Positions 40,990-51,188 of a DNA stretch of 64,000 nt are shown piece after piece. The notes under the pieces are model-generated. The model was not told where the DNA came from and did no database searches. It saw only the letters and a list, made by a program, of their open reading frames with translations. The stretch is from the NCBI GenBank assembly GCA_018287875.1, contig JAGVVL010000029.1:248001-312000 (forward strand), given 5' to 3'. Positions within the stretch are counted from its first letter, which is position 1, and the number at the start of each line of letters is the position of its first letter. The position numbers were made by a program, and so were the translations under genes. Source of the stretch: Nigrospora sphaerica. Lineage: Eukaryota > Ascomycota > Sordariomycetes > Amphisphaeriales > Apiosporaceae.

Positions 40990-42246
40990 ATGACCAACTC
41001 CAACGATTTAACCGCTACGCAAGCAAAATCCCATATTGAAAAATTGCCCAATGAAATATTACTAAAAATACTAGGATACATGCCTTATGCATCTATTCAC
41101 TCGCTAATGCAACTTTCCAAAACACTATACCTCATTAATTCCTGGGAAATAGTATTTGAGAAAATACTTGAGCAATTTCTAGAAGCATCATACCAAAACT
41201 ATTTGCCAGAAAAACGAGCAGAGGAAATAGAAAAAATTTTCAATCCCCATGGAAATATCCAAGGTTATGGACGTATAATTAAAAAGGAAGTACAAACTGT
41301 GCGAATATTATCGATTCTATATCTTGCGTTTAAAGAATATAAATTTACTGATAGATACACTGATTACTTAGAAAAAATCATAGATGGTCTTGTAGATGAC
41401 GAAGAAGCTTTACCAGGTGACAGTGAATACTTATCAGATTACGGTGAAGACTTATCAGATCACGAGGAAACTCTACCAGAGGAAAGCTTAGATCTCCTCC
41501 ATTTATCATTGTTGGCTAAAAAATATTGTGACATAGAAAATTCCGATGCGATACAGCAACGCATTGACCCGTTGAGAAGGATTTTCTATCACTTTATAGT
41601 TAAAATCCTAAATTATCATAAGGACAAGGAATGTTATGGCGATTCAAGTTTTTTCGAATTGCTTTATGGTATATGCGTTAATACATTAAAAATAAAACAT
41701 TTGCGCACAGAAGCTTTGAATCAACAATTAATGACCTTAATTACCGATTCATTGACTGATCATACCCATCCTTACCTTATGAATTATCCTCATGGTTGCC
41801 TCAACGACGGTTGTATCATGAACGCAACCTATTCTGCATTATTAGCGGGGTGGTCTATGGATGATATTAAAGTGTTATGTAACACACAAAAGAGCAGATC
41901 AGTCACCAAAGAAGCATACACTTACTACAATAAATTTGCTGAGCAAGTAATTAGCAATATCAAAACATATACACGAAAGGTAATTAGGCATCCTAAAAGC
42001 ATCGACTCAATAACTTTTGAACAAATTAAGTTATTATTCATATTGAAACTAAGTATAAATAATTCAGAGCTAAAGCTAGATTTCAATTCCTTACAAGAAG
42101 CCTTAGACGAAAACTCAAAATATGCTGATAAAGGATCTACCGAGGCTTCGAAGCTATCACAACTCAAAGCACAAGTAAAACACATATTAGATGACAATTC
42201 ATTGAATACAAATCCTTTGCCAACTGCAAGCCGGTTATCTTTATAA
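40990..42246 (+). CDS. F-box domain protein, 418 residues, with acidic repeat
   Basis: F-box at about residues 17-55: IEKLPNEILLKILGYMPYASIHSLMQLSKTLYLI, a good match. Around residues 138-162 comes an acidic segment with a short internal repeat (LPGDSEYLSDYGEDLSDHEETLPEE). The remainder is helical with a few cysteines, no known catalytic motif. The frame is intact. It is the last gene of the island and converges with map; two overlapping hairpins separate them. Likely a host-directed adaptor by analogy with F-box effectors; evidence is limited to the domain. Confidence 0.76.
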   Translation: MTNSNDLTATQAKSHIEKLPNEILLKILGYMPYASIHSLMQLSKTLYLINSWEIVFEKILEQFLEASYQNYLPEKRAEEIEKIFNPHGNIQGYGRIIKKEVQTVRILSILYLAFKEYKFTDRYTDYLEKIIDGLVDDEEALPGDSEYLSDYGEDLSDHEETLPEESLDLLHLSLLAKKYCDIENSDAIQQRIDPLRRIFYHFIVKILNYHKDKECYGDSSFFELLYGICVNTLKIKHLRTEALNQQLMTLITDSLTDHTHPYLMNYPHGCLNDGCIMNATYSALLAGWSMDDIKVLCNTQKSRSVTKEAYTYYNKFAEQVISNIKTYTRKVIRHPKSIDSITFEQIKLLFILKLSINNSELKLDFNSLQEALDENSKYADKGSTEASKLSQLKAQVKHILDDNSLNTNPLPTASRLSL

Positions 42247-42264
42247 ATTTATCTAAGAGGGTTA

Positions 42265-42330
42265 ATATCATTCGTTTTGAGACGACTCAAAGCGGATGAT
42301 ATGGTACCTATTCACACTTCTATCCGCTTT
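42265..42330. terminator. Two mutually exclusive hairpins between convergent genes
   Basis: Stem A pairs 42265-42281 with 42286-42302 (17 base pairs including two G-U). Stem B pairs AAAGCGGAT at about 42290 with ATCCGCTTT at about 42322-42330. They share the AAGCGGAT strand, so only one can form. The region lies between the F-box stop and the map stop and probably ends both transcripts. Confidence 0.5.
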
Positions 42331-43117
42331 AATTAGGGATCACTTCTCCAATACGCTTTGTTAACACCTCAGCGCCTGTAGGCGTCACTAAAATCGTATG
42401 CTCCCATTGAGCTGACAAGCTATGGTCACGCGTCACTACCGTCCATCCATCTGATAAAGATTTAACCTTCGCTTTTCCAGCGTTCACCATAGGTTCTATC
42501 GTAAATATCATCCCTGCTTTTAACTCTAAACCGGTTCCTGCTTTTCCGACATGCATGACAGTGGGCTCTTCGTGCAAAGCTTCTCCAATACCATGCCCAC
42601 AATAATCAGTGACCACTGAAAAGCCATTGGCTTTTGCATGTCTCTCAATAGCAGCACCTATATCTCCTAAATGAGCGCCGGCTTTGACTTTTTGAATTCC
42701 TAGATACAGGCAGGCTTGCGTAACATTGACTAACCGTCTGGCTAAAATAGAAGCCTCGCCTACTATAAAAGTTTGGCTTGTATCTCCATGGTATCCATCT
42801 TTTTCCACTGTTACATCAATATTAATAATATCCCCTTTACGTAAAAGGCGATGACTCGGTATGCCATGGCAGACTTCATGATTCACAGAGGTACAAACAG
42901 ATTTTGGAAACCCGTGATACCCAAGGCTTGCTGGAAAAGCCTGTTGCTTTTCAATAATATGATGATGGCAGATTGCATCTAATCGCTCGGTTGAGATACC
43001 AGATTTTACATAAGGTGCAACCACTTCCAGTACTTCTGCGGCAAGCCGACCGGCAATGCGCATCTTATCAATTGCTTCAGGGGTTTTAACTAGGTTTGTC
43101 ATAAACTGTTTATTCAA
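42329..43117 (-). CDS. map: Methionine aminopeptidase, type I
   Basis: Removes the N-terminal methionine from new proteins with small second residues. Pita-bread fold with the five metal ligands visible: Asp in INIDVTVEKDGYHGD (two), His in GHGIGEALHEEP, Glu in FTIEPMVN, Glu in WEHTILVT. The substrate-contact histidine is in the VNHEVCHGIPS segment. Length 262 residues, intact, slightly longer at both ends than E. coli Map. Lies 14 bases downstream of secA on the same strand. Usually map is near rpsB; here it is with secA. Confidence 0.96.
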   Translation of the reverse strand: MNKQFMTNLVKTPEAIDKMRIAGRLAAEVLEVVAPYVKSGISTERLDAICHHHIIEKQQAFPASLGYHGFPKSVCTSVNHEVCHGIPSHRLLRKGDIINIDVTVEKDGYHGDTSQTFIVGEASILARRLVNVTQACLYLGIQKVKAGAHLGDIGAAIERHAKANGFSVVTDYCGHGIGEALHEEPTVMHVGKAGTGLELKAGMIFTIEPMVNAGKAKVKSLSDGWTVVTRDHSLSAQWEHTILVTPTGAEVLTKRIGEVIPN

Positions 43118-43131
43118 TTATTGCTTCATTA

Positions 43132-45728
43132 TTAGTCTAAACGACCATGGCAATGCTTAAACTTCTTCTCTGATCCACAAGGACAAAGCGTATTACGTCC
43201 AATCATTTGATAGCCAGACTCTAACTGTAAAGCTTCTGAGACCGGGGCCTTCTCTATGAAGTCACTAGACTCACTATGACTAAGCAGGTTAACCACCTGA
43301 TATTGAAAATCAGATAATAGCTGTTCAAATAACATAAAGGCTTCTCGCTTATATTCTTCTTTCGGATTTTTTGAGCAAATCCTCTTAAATGAATACCTTG
43401 TCTTAAGTGTTCCATCACCCCTAAATGTTCTTGCCATAAATTATCCATCGTTTGTAATAGTAGTCTTTTTTCATATTGATGGACTCTGAATGGATCTACG
43501 TTAGTAATAAGCTTTTGATAATGCTCGAAGGTTTCACTCGAAACTCTATCAATTAGATCTTTTAACCCATCAACTTCCTCAACCCACCCCATTAAAGGAT
43601 AGGATTGACCCAAATACGCTCTTAATTGCTCTTCCAACACCGCGACAGACCACTTATTTTTTGGCATACCACTAGGGATATGTTGAGTAATGAGATTTGC
43701 CATCACATTGTCCCACAGTACCCTAACCATAGTGGTCACGTCTTCTGTGTACAGTATCTCCTGACGTTGTTGATACATGACCTTCCGTTGTTCATTCATC
43801 ACATTATCATACTCTAATAGACTTTTTCGAGCATCAAAGTGATGGTTTTCTACTTTTTGTTGGGCATTTTCAATGGCATTATTTAACCAAGTATGTTCTA
43901 GTGATTCTCCTTGCGTCATTCCTAATTTTTTCATCCATGTACTTAACCAATCCGGCGCAAAAATACGTAACAAATCATCTTCAAAAGATAAAAAGAACTG
44001 AGAAGACCCAGGATCTCCTTGCCGTCCTGCTCGACCTCTTAACTGATTATCAATACGTCTGGATTCATGGCGTTCACTACCAATAATATGTAATCCTCCC
44101 GCTGCTATCACAGTATCGTAACGGGCTTTCCAGTCTTTTTGATATTGTGTCATCGCCTCACTATCTAGCGCTAATGTCTCAACTTCAGCTTTCAAATTGC
44201 CACCTAACACAATATCTGTTCCTCGACCGGCCATGTTAGTTGCAATCGTAACCGCACCTGGCCGCCCTGCTTCTGCCACAATATTCGCTTCTTTTTCATG
44301 GCGTTTCGCATTGAGTACTTGATGAGGAATACCTTGTTGCTGAAGGAGTTTAGACAGTAACTCTGAATTTTCAATGGAAGCCGTTCCGACTAATACGGGA
44401 CGCTTTTCTATCCAGCACGTCTTGATAGACTGCACAATCGCTTCCCATTTTTCAGCAGCCGTTAGATAAATTTTATCGGGTAAATCTACTCGTCGTACGG
44501 GTTGATGCGTTGGCACCACCACCACTTCTAATTGATAAATTTGCTGAAATTCATAGGCTTCTGTATCAGCGGTACCTGTCATGCCCGCTAGCTTTGAATA
44601 CAACTTAAAATAGTTTTGAAAGGTAATACTCGCTAATGTTTGATTCTCAGGTTGAATCGGTACATTTTCTTTGGCTTCCAATGCTTGATGTAGTCCATCG
44701 GACCAGCGTCGCCCTACCATCAAACGACCGGTATGTTCATCTACAATGACAATTTGATTGGCTTGTACGATATAGTCGACATCTTGCTTATAGAGATGAT
44801 GTGCTCGTAAGGCAGCCGCCGCGCGATACATTAAATTAATATGTTCTGCAGTATAAGGATTATCTCCTTTTTTGAGCAAACCAACTTTGATAAATTGCGC
44901 TTCTAATCGCTCATGACCGGCATCGGTAAGATGTACCTGCCTAGTTTTTTCATCCACTGTAAAATCAGCCGATTCGCCTGGTTTGAGAGCAGGTACTAAT
45001 TGATTAATTAATCCATAATAATCCGGATTTTCTTCATTAGGACCAGAAATAATCAAAGGGGTGCGAGACTCATCAATTAAAATAGAGTCCACTTCGTCAA
45101 CTAAGGCGTAATGCAGGGAGCGCTGCACTTGCTCTTTTGGATCAAGCGCCATATTGTCGCGTAAATAATCAAAACCAAATTCATTATTAGTGCCATACGT
45201 AATGTCTGCCGCATACGCTTGTTTACGTTCAATGGTGGTAAATCCTGCTTGTATTACTCCAACGCTTAAGCCTAAAAACTGATACAACGGTTGCATCCAC
45301 TCTGCATCTCGCTTGGCTAAATAATCATTGACGGTGACAACATGTACGCCTTTACCTGCTAACGCATTTAAGTAAACGGATAAGGTGCCCACTAAGGTTT
45401 TGCCTTCGCCTGTTTTCATTTCTGCAATCTTTCCTTGATGTAACACTAACCCTCCAATCAGTTGTTCATCAAAATGTCGCATGCCAAGTTGACGTCGACT
45501 CGCTTCCCGTACCGTCGCAAAGGCCTCAGGCAGTAATTGATCTAGTGTACTTCCTTGTTGTAAAGCTGCTTTAAACTCTTGAGTTTTGGCTTTTAATGCT
45601 TCATCTGATAAGGCTTGCCATTCTGGTTCTAATTGGTTAATCGTATTGATCGTATTTTGAAACTGAAGTAGCAATCGATCGTTGCGGCTACGAAAAGAAC
45701 GACCAAAAATTTTACCAAAAATACTCAT
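43132..45728 (-). CDS. secA: Preprotein translocase ATPase SecA, one frameshift
   Basis: Motor of Sec-dependent protein export. Walker A region EMKTGEGKT, Walker B LVDEVDSILIDESRTPLI, helicase motifs with TNMAGRGTDI and GRAGRQGD, the preprotein cross-linking domain, and the C-terminal zinc-binding tail CPCGSEKKFKHCHG that binds SecB. The frame breaks near 43377 in a run of six T on the + strand, after residue about 780; the C-terminal part lies in the other frame to 43132. Joined length about 865 residues. The start MSIFGKIFGRSFRSRNDRLL is typical. The gene is essential, so the break is most likely a sequence error. Confidence 0.96.
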
Positions 45729-45869
45729 ACCGATGAAAACTGTGTTAATAATTGGAATAAAATGACTTGTCTACCTTAAACAGGTCTTAATGTTGGATAA
45801 GTGAACTCACCCTCTTTAATAAGCTCATAAATACATATTGGCATATTTGATCTACCGCATTTTCTTTAC

Positions 45870-46007
45870 TCAAGTTAGTAAAACACGCCATACATATCTT
45901 GCCAGCATACTAGTTAATCCAAATACCAGCACGCCTAAAACATAAAGCAGCACAAACCATAACCACGTTTTATGTTTAATAATGCAATTTTTTAGTGACT
46001 TTCCCAC
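45870..46007 (-). CDS. Small membrane protein of the bd oxidase (CydX/DUF2474-like), 45 residues
   Basis: Reading on from the 3' end of cioB in the +1 frame gives a 45-codon gene starting at a GTG (46007) inside cioB and ending at a TGA (45870-45872). The product has a basic, tryptophan-containing start (HKTWLW) and one membrane helix (FVLLYVLGVLVFGLTSML), then RYVWR. That is the make-up of the single-helix DUF2474/CydX-type subunits encoded after cioB genes, which stabilise the oxidase haems. Position, size and helix support the call; the GTG start and overlap are inferred. Confidence 0.6.
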   Translation of the reverse strand: MGKSLKNCIIKHKTWLWFVLLYVLGVLVFGLTSMLARYVWRVLLT

Positions 46008-46962
46008 TGAAGACATAATACGTGTAACCCGTATAAATTAATAAGATAGGTACGATAATCATACTACCAATCAAACTAAATCGTAATGAGCTTTCAGGGG
46101 CTGCAGCTTCCCACACGGTAAGCACGTGCGGGATAACATAAGGCCAAAGACTCACCCCAAATCCAATATAACTACAAACAAACAAGCCGACTGACAAAAA
46201 GAAAGGGGATATATCTCTTCTTTGACGTAGACGATAAAAAGTTTGTTGTGCTAAACCTAGCGTTAATACCGGAATAACCCAAAGAGTAGAACGATAAGCT
46301 ATCCAACGAGTGGTAATATGCGAATCCAATAATAAAGTACTTAAACAGACTAAGCCTAACCCAAAAACTGTACTTAATAACAACCACTGTGCGACATGGA
46401 AAAATTTATCCTGTAATACACCTTCGGTCCTCATCACTAACCAGGTAGCCCCAAGCAACGCATAGGCAATAACTAAAGTTAAACCTGTTAATGTGCTAAA
46501 TGGTGTAATCCATGCATAGGTCTGAGATTTAGCTAACATCTCAGCGGTATAGCCTTGAACGAATCGTCCTAATATCATCCCTTGCATCAAAGTTGCGATA
46601 GTAGAACCCGCTGCAAAAGCGATATCCCATCGGGTTTGATGGGCTTCATCTTTAAATCGAAATTCAAAAGCCAAGCCTCTGAAGATAAGTGCCACTAACA
46701 TAATCATAATAGGCATATAGAGGGCGGGTAATAACAAGCCACACGCTACAGGAAATGCCCCATACAATGCAGAACCTCCAAAAACAATCCAGGTTTGACT
46801 GCCATCCCACGTCGGCAAAACAGTACTCATCATAATATCTCGGGAATCCTTATTTGGAACCCAAGGAAACAAAATCCCAATCCCTAATGAAAAACCATCT
46901 AATAGGACATAAAGAAGGATAATTGAAGACAGCAATACCGACCACGTTAATACTAAATTCAT
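45976..46962 (-). CDS. cioB: Cytochrome bd (CIO-type) oxidase subunit II
   Basis: Subunit II of the bd-type quinol oxidase. The N-terminus LDGFSLGIGILFPW and the segment LPTWDGSQTWIVFGGSALYGAFPV are characteristic; CydB has WDGNETW at the same place. About eight to nine hydrophobic segments, 328 residues, no break. It starts 4 bases before the stop of cioA (ATGA-type overlap) and so is translationally coupled. A small single-helix gene overlaps its 3' end. Cyanide-insensitive bd oxidases work at low oxygen and need no proton pumping, which fits life inside host cells. Confidence 0.92.
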   Translation of the reverse strand: MNLVLTWSVLLSSIILLYVLLDGFSLGIGILFPWVPNKDSRDIMMSTVLPTWDGSQTWIVFGGSALYGAFPVACGLLLPALYMPIMIMLVALIFRGLAFEFRFKDEAHQTRWDIAFAAGSTIATLMQGMILGRFVQGYTAEMLAKSQTYAWITPFSTLTGLTLVIAYALLGATWLVMRTEGVLQDKFFHVAQWLLLSTVFGLGLVCLSTLLLDSHITTRWIAYRSTLWVIPVLTLGLAQQTFYRLRQRRDISPFFLSVGLFVCSYIGFGVSLWPYVIPHVLTVWEAAAPESSLRFSLIGSMIIVPILLIYTGYTYYVFSGKVTKKLHY

Positions 46963-48352
46963 AAGTCTTTACCTTCAGGAGTTAAATATTTAAATGGTGC
47001 TTGATTCATCACATCAGTCGCCTCAGCATTATCTATGGATCCATCTGGTCCTTTTTGGATGACTTTAGCAAGATAGATCAAGTAAAAGATAAAGACGCCA
47101 CTATATACCAAGAATAATAAAGATAAGGTAATAAGGACTTGATGAGACAATAATTTCGAAGCTGCTTCTGTCGTACGCATCCATCCATATATTACCCAAG
47201 GTTGTCGTCCTACTTCAGCGACCATCCATCCACACAAAGTAGCAATAAATCCTAAAGGACTTGCGAGCACGCAAAGTATTTGAAACCAACGTACATCAAA
47301 TAACCTATCTTTCCAATTCAACCAGACGGCATATAAAGCAATAGCGGTTAATAAAAAGCCAATACCTACCATTAAACGGAAGCTATAAAAAGGAATGCGG
47401 GTGGGTGGACGATCTTTACGAGCCACGCTCTTTAACCCAATTAACTCACCATTCCATTGATGAGTATTCAAGAAACTAGCCATTTTAGGCAGCTTAACTT
47501 CATAATGATTTTTTCTAACTTATCGTCAGGAATGGCAAATAATATAAAGGGCGCCCCTTTTTGGGTCTCCCAAACTGCTTCGACTGCTGCTGTTTTTAAA
47601 GGTTGAGTACGGTGTACATTAAGCCCAAGATGATCCCCTAAGAAAATTTGCAGTAAACTGATTACAGCACCTGCCATTAAGCTAAACCAAAAACAATAAC
47701 GAGCAAAAGCAATATGTTTATTTTGTAATAAATACCACGCAGAAATACCTGCTACTACAAAACTTGTCGTCAAGTAAGTGGAGGTAATCATATGCAAGGC
47801 TCTTGATACAAAAGAAGGATTAAAAATCACCTCATACCAGCTACTTACCACATATTGACCATTTACTTCAATAAAACCAGCGGGTGTTTGCATCCAAGCA
47901 TTGGTTGCCATAATCAGGATCGCAGATACTGTGGTACCTAACATTACCATAATAGTTGCGAAGTAATGTTGTTTTGGCTTGACTAAGTTCCATCCAAATA
48001 ACATTACGCCTAAAAAGCCTGATTCTAAAAAGAATGCGCCCAAGACTTCAAAGACAAAAAGCGGTCCAAGCACTCCTCCCGCTTTATGAATAAATGGCCC
48101 GAAGTTAGTACCTAATTCAAAAGATAATACTACGCCTGTGACTACACCCATTCCAAAAGTCAATGCAAAAATCTTACTCCAAAATTTGCAAATATTTAAA
48201 TACAAAGGATTTTGAGTGGAGAGCCATTTACCTTCCATGATCACTAAAAAAAGCGCTAAACCCACCGTAAACGTCGGAAATAGAATATGAAATCCAACGG
48301 TAAAGCCAAATTGAATACGGGATAATAGTATAGGATCAAAAATCATGCTCAA
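46959..48352 (-). CDS. cioA: Cytochrome bd (CIO-type) oxidase subunit I, one frameshift
   Basis: Haem-bearing subunit I. Haem ligands and quinol-site motifs are visible: histidine in LLSRIQFGFTVGFHILFPTFTVG, FALTFGMGVVTGVVLSFELGTNF, the second histidine in SRALHMITSTYLTTSF, the methionine ligand region, and GRQPWVIYGWMRTTEAAS. The last one is of the CIO type (YG..RT.) rather than the E. coli CydA type, and the Q-loop is short. The frame breaks near 47508 in a run of six T; the C-terminal quarter is in the other frame. Joined length about 464 residues. First gene of the oxidase operon; tRNA-Ser lies upstream. Confidence 0.93.
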
Positions 48353-48445
48353 TCTCTCATTAATGGTAGTCGAAGCTTGTGTTGAATAGACTTATAACGC
48401 AATTCGATGAATTAGTCTATCCATCAATCAGCCTAATAAAAAGGC

Positions 48446-48534
48446 CGGAGAGGGTGGGATTCGAACCCACGTGGGATGATGAAATCCCCATCCGATTTCG
48501 AATCGGCGCCGTTTGACCACTCCGACACCTCTCC
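48446..48534 (-). tRNA. tRNA-Ser (CGA)
   Basis: Acceptor GGAGAGG with CCTCTCC, G discriminator as expected for serine, long variable arm, T-loop TTCGAAT, anticodon CGA in GATTCGAAATC. CCA is not encoded. Confidence 0.95.
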
Positions 48535-48576
48535 TTTACTTATGCCACCACTATTTGTATCAGTAAGCCATCTACA

Positions 48577-49268
48577 TTATACATTTTCTTTGTCTTTGAT
48601 TAGCTGAATCAAATCCAATAAGTCGGCTTCTGGAATCATGGTATTTTCTATACCCGGTTGCCAGTGTTTGAAATGATGAATGGGGACTTCCATAATCATC
48701 CCCATGGTTTTATATCCTGAATTACTATTAATCGTAGGACTCGCTAACCCAAAGCTCCACCCCAATCCAAATGCCGAATAATGTATCTTATAGCTATTTA
48801 ATACTACTCTCGCCATTTTCAATCGTTTCCATTTCTCTAAAGCCTGGGTCTCTGTAGGATCTTCTCCATAAACCACCACTTGATCTTCTCCATCAGCTGC
48901 TAACCAATGATTGTTTTCTTCAGGTATCGGTTTTTTTAAAAGTGTATCATCAAAAAATCATTGACCCGACCGACAGGCACTGCTCGAGCGACTGTGCGAC
49001 CTTGATCATCAATTTGAATTTGACTCGCGAATGCATGAGCGGCTTCTACTTCCTGCTCTTCTCCATTTTCTTCTTTCACCAATAACCAAAAGTTATGGGC
49101 TACCCATGGCACATTAATGCCTTGATCAGCTAAGTACGGAATATAGATTGGTTTACGCCAACCTTGAAAGTAATCGCGTGACGAGAAAGCAAGCTTCTCT
49201 TTAATATCTTGCGAAATTCTCATCAAAGGAATACGGAATGCAGCAGCTTTAATCTTGTATTTTGTCAT
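48577..49268 (-). CDS. Hypothetical protein, intact member of a paralogue pair, one frameshift
   Basis: I do not recognise the family. The N-terminus is basic (TKYKIKAAAFRIPLM), followed by IYIPYLADQG, an acidic middle (EENGEEQEVEAAHAFASQI), and a C-terminal part with NSYKIHYSAFGLGWSFG and NSNSGYKTMGMIMEV, then a PGIENTMIPE loop. No membrane segment. The frame is broken once at a T7 run (48931-48937, + strand); joined length about 230 residues. A second, decayed copy lies 87 bases upstream on the same strand. The GLGWSFGL and NSNSGY segments are the best conserved between copies and may be a functional site. Confidence 0.6.
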
Positions 49269-49355
49269 AAGCGTCTATTGTACAGCTTTTTAATTTATTA
49301 TTATACAAAAGCGCTAATATAAAACAATCGAATATATTATTAATGGTCAAGCTTT

Positions 49356-49975
49356 TTAAGGACAACCTAAACGAATGGACATAGGATTACAATCTTCTTT
49401 TTCTTGGTCTTTGATTTTCTGAAGTAAATCCAATAAGTCAGGTTCTGAAATCATGGTATTGGTTATACCCGGCTGCAAGTATTTGAAAGAATGAATCGAG
49501 ACTTCCATCATTCTGCCTAGTGTATTGTATCCTGCATTACTGTTAATCGTATGATTAAAGAACCCAAGGCCCCATCCTAAGCCAAATGCCGAGTAGTGTA
49601 TTTTATAACTATTTAATATCTCTTTTGCTATCTTCAACCGTTCCCATTTCTCTAAAGCCTGAGTTTCCTTAGGATCTTCTCCATACAGGACCACTTTATC
49701 TTTTTTATCAGTCGGTAACCACGGTTTTCTTTCTTCAAGTGTTGGTTTTGGTAGAAGATGTATCATCAAAAAATCATTGAACTGGCCTATAGGTATCGGT
49801 TGATAGACCGTGCGTCCTTGGCTATCGGTTTTGATTTGAGTGGCAAAGGCATGAGCGGCTTCTACTTTATGCTCTTCTCCATTAAATAGGGGATAGTGAT
49901 GGGTAGATGAAAACCATGAGAAATTCCCATCACAGGAATACGGAATGCAGCGGCTTTAATTTTGTATTTTTTCAT
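49356..49975 (-). pseudogene. Decayed paralogue of the neighbouring hypothetical gene
   Basis: Starts with KKYKIKAAAFRIPVM, like its neighbour, at the ATG 49975. Two deletions relative to the intact copy follow: about 15 codons before ITIPYL, and about 64 bases after it, which throws the frame. The rest, from about 49875 down to 49356, is open in another frame and closely matches the neighbour, ending with a different short tail. Unlike the one-base breaks elsewhere, these are real deletions, so this copy is probably a pseudogene, or yields only a shortened C-terminal product from the ATG at 49769. Confidence 0.65.
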
Positions 49976-50459
49976 GTGTAAGAAAAATTTGTAAAAAAAG
50001 ACAGGATTGCAAATGAGTTTAAGATTGCGCATCAGAGGAACGATAAGAAAATCCTCTTTAAATATCGTACGGATAATATTTTTCAAAAACCATACAGTCC
50101 GCTCACTAAGAAAATTCTCAACCTAAAATAATTTCGCTTAGGAAAAAACTCATCGAAAATCAAAACCAGCTTACGGCTTTGATGCAATAACTTTTATTCA
50201 TTACATAGGAAGAGATACGCTACTATCAAAAGGGGTAGTAACCAATCATTATTAAGCCTGTGAGTGCTTTATACCGCATCAAGATAACTGTCAGCATACT
50301 CTAAAGAGAGATTCGCCTTTTAATAAAAATTTCCCAGATGAATACCAGCACGACATAATATATGGAGCCGATTGTTTCATATACTTTCACACCACCATTG
50401 ATATATTGTGGCGTTAACAGTAAAATTCATCTGGTTATTTAAATAAAGGCAAAAAGCAT
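49976..50459. other. Intergenic stretch before the tRNA cluster
   Basis: About 480 bases with no supported gene. A perfect 10-base inverted repeat, CCAGATGAAT at 50334-50343 and ATTCATCTGG at 50425-50434, encloses about 80 bases just before tRNA-Pro. A minus-strand frame extending the pseudogene upstream to 50086 has no support as a start. Confidence 0.5.
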
Positions 50460-50536
50460 CGGGGTATAGCGCAGTTTGGTAGCGCATCTGCTTTGGGAGC
50501 AGGAGGTCGGGGGTTCAAATCCCTCTGCCCCGACCA
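50460..50536 (+). tRNA. tRNA-Pro (UGG)
   Basis: Acceptor CGGGGTA with TGCCCCG, D-arm AGCGCAGTTTGGTAGCGC, anticodon UGG in CTTTGGGAG, T-loop TTCAAAT, encoded CCA. Confidence 0.96.
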
Positions 50537-50544
50537 ATGATGAG

Positions 50545-50621
50545 GCGCCTGTAGCTCATTTGGATAGAGCATCGGCCTTCTAAGCCGAGGGTAGCAGGTT
50601 CGAACCCTGCCAGGCGCACCA
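50545..50621 (+). tRNA. tRNA-Arg (UCU)
   Basis: Acceptor GCGCCTG with CAGGCGC, A discriminator, encoded CCA, anticodon UCU in CCTTCTAAG, T-loop TTCGAAC. Confidence 0.96.
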
Positions 50622-50645
50622 CATGCTTTAGAGTCAATCAACTAT

Positions 50646-50722
50646 GGTGAGCGTAGCTCAGTTGGCAGAGCGCTGGATTGTGGTTCCAGTGGTCGTGGGT
50701 TCAAGTCCCATCGTTCACCCCA
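50646..50722 (+). tRNA. tRNA-His (GUG)
   Basis: Acceptor GTGAGCG with CGTTCAC, the extra G at -1 (50646) opposite a C discriminator as in tRNA-His, encoded CCA, anticodon GUG in ATTGTGGTT. Third tRNA of the cluster, 22 bases before ndk. Confidence 0.96.
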
Positions 50723-50744
50723 TCTTACTCAAGGCATCCTTCAT

Positions 50745-51188
50745 ATGACGATACAAAAAACTTTATCGATTATCAAACCAGATGCAATACAACTCGGCCA
50801 ACAAGAAAAAATTTGCCGTATTCTACAGAAAGCCGGTTTAACCTCAATTGCTAACAAAACCACCCATTTATCCCGAAAAGAAGCAGAAGACTTCTACGCA
50901 GCGCACAAAGGCCAACCTTTTTACGAAGGACTGATTGAATTTATGATCTCTGGACCGATTTATATCCAGGTATTACAAGGTGAAAACGCCGTCCATACCT
51001 ACCGGCAATTAATGGGAGCCACTGATCCTGCTAAAGCAGAAATAGGCACCTTACGATATGAATTTGGAGGGAAAACCCTGCCAGCTAATGCCCTCCATGG
51101 CTCAGATAGCTTAGAAAGTGCCGAACAAGAGATTGCTTTCTTTTTTAAGGCTATAACAAAGATTACTTTATTCCTTAACACGCTCTAA
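50745..51188 (+). CDS. ndk: Nucleoside diphosphate kinase
   Basis: Transfers the gamma phosphate among nucleoside triphosphates through a phospho-histidine. The family start [10 protein letters not shown], the Kpn-loop region and the catalytic histidine in [20 protein letters not shown] are all present. At 147 residues it is a few longer than the usual 141-143; its last 15 residues are hydrophobic and atypical. Its 3' end overlaps the convergent efp by 21 bases. A frame slip at the T6 run near 51142 could explain the odd tail; a shorter, hydrophilic end is available in another frame. The nucleotide-binding core is intact. Confidence 0.94.
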   Translation: MTIQKTLSIIKPDAIQLGQQEKICRILQKAGLTSIANKTTHLSRKEAEDFYAAHKGQPFYEGLIEFMISGPIYIQVLQGENAVHTYRQLMGATDPAKAEIGTLRYEFGGKTLPANALHGSDSLESAEQEIAFFFKAITKITLFLNTL

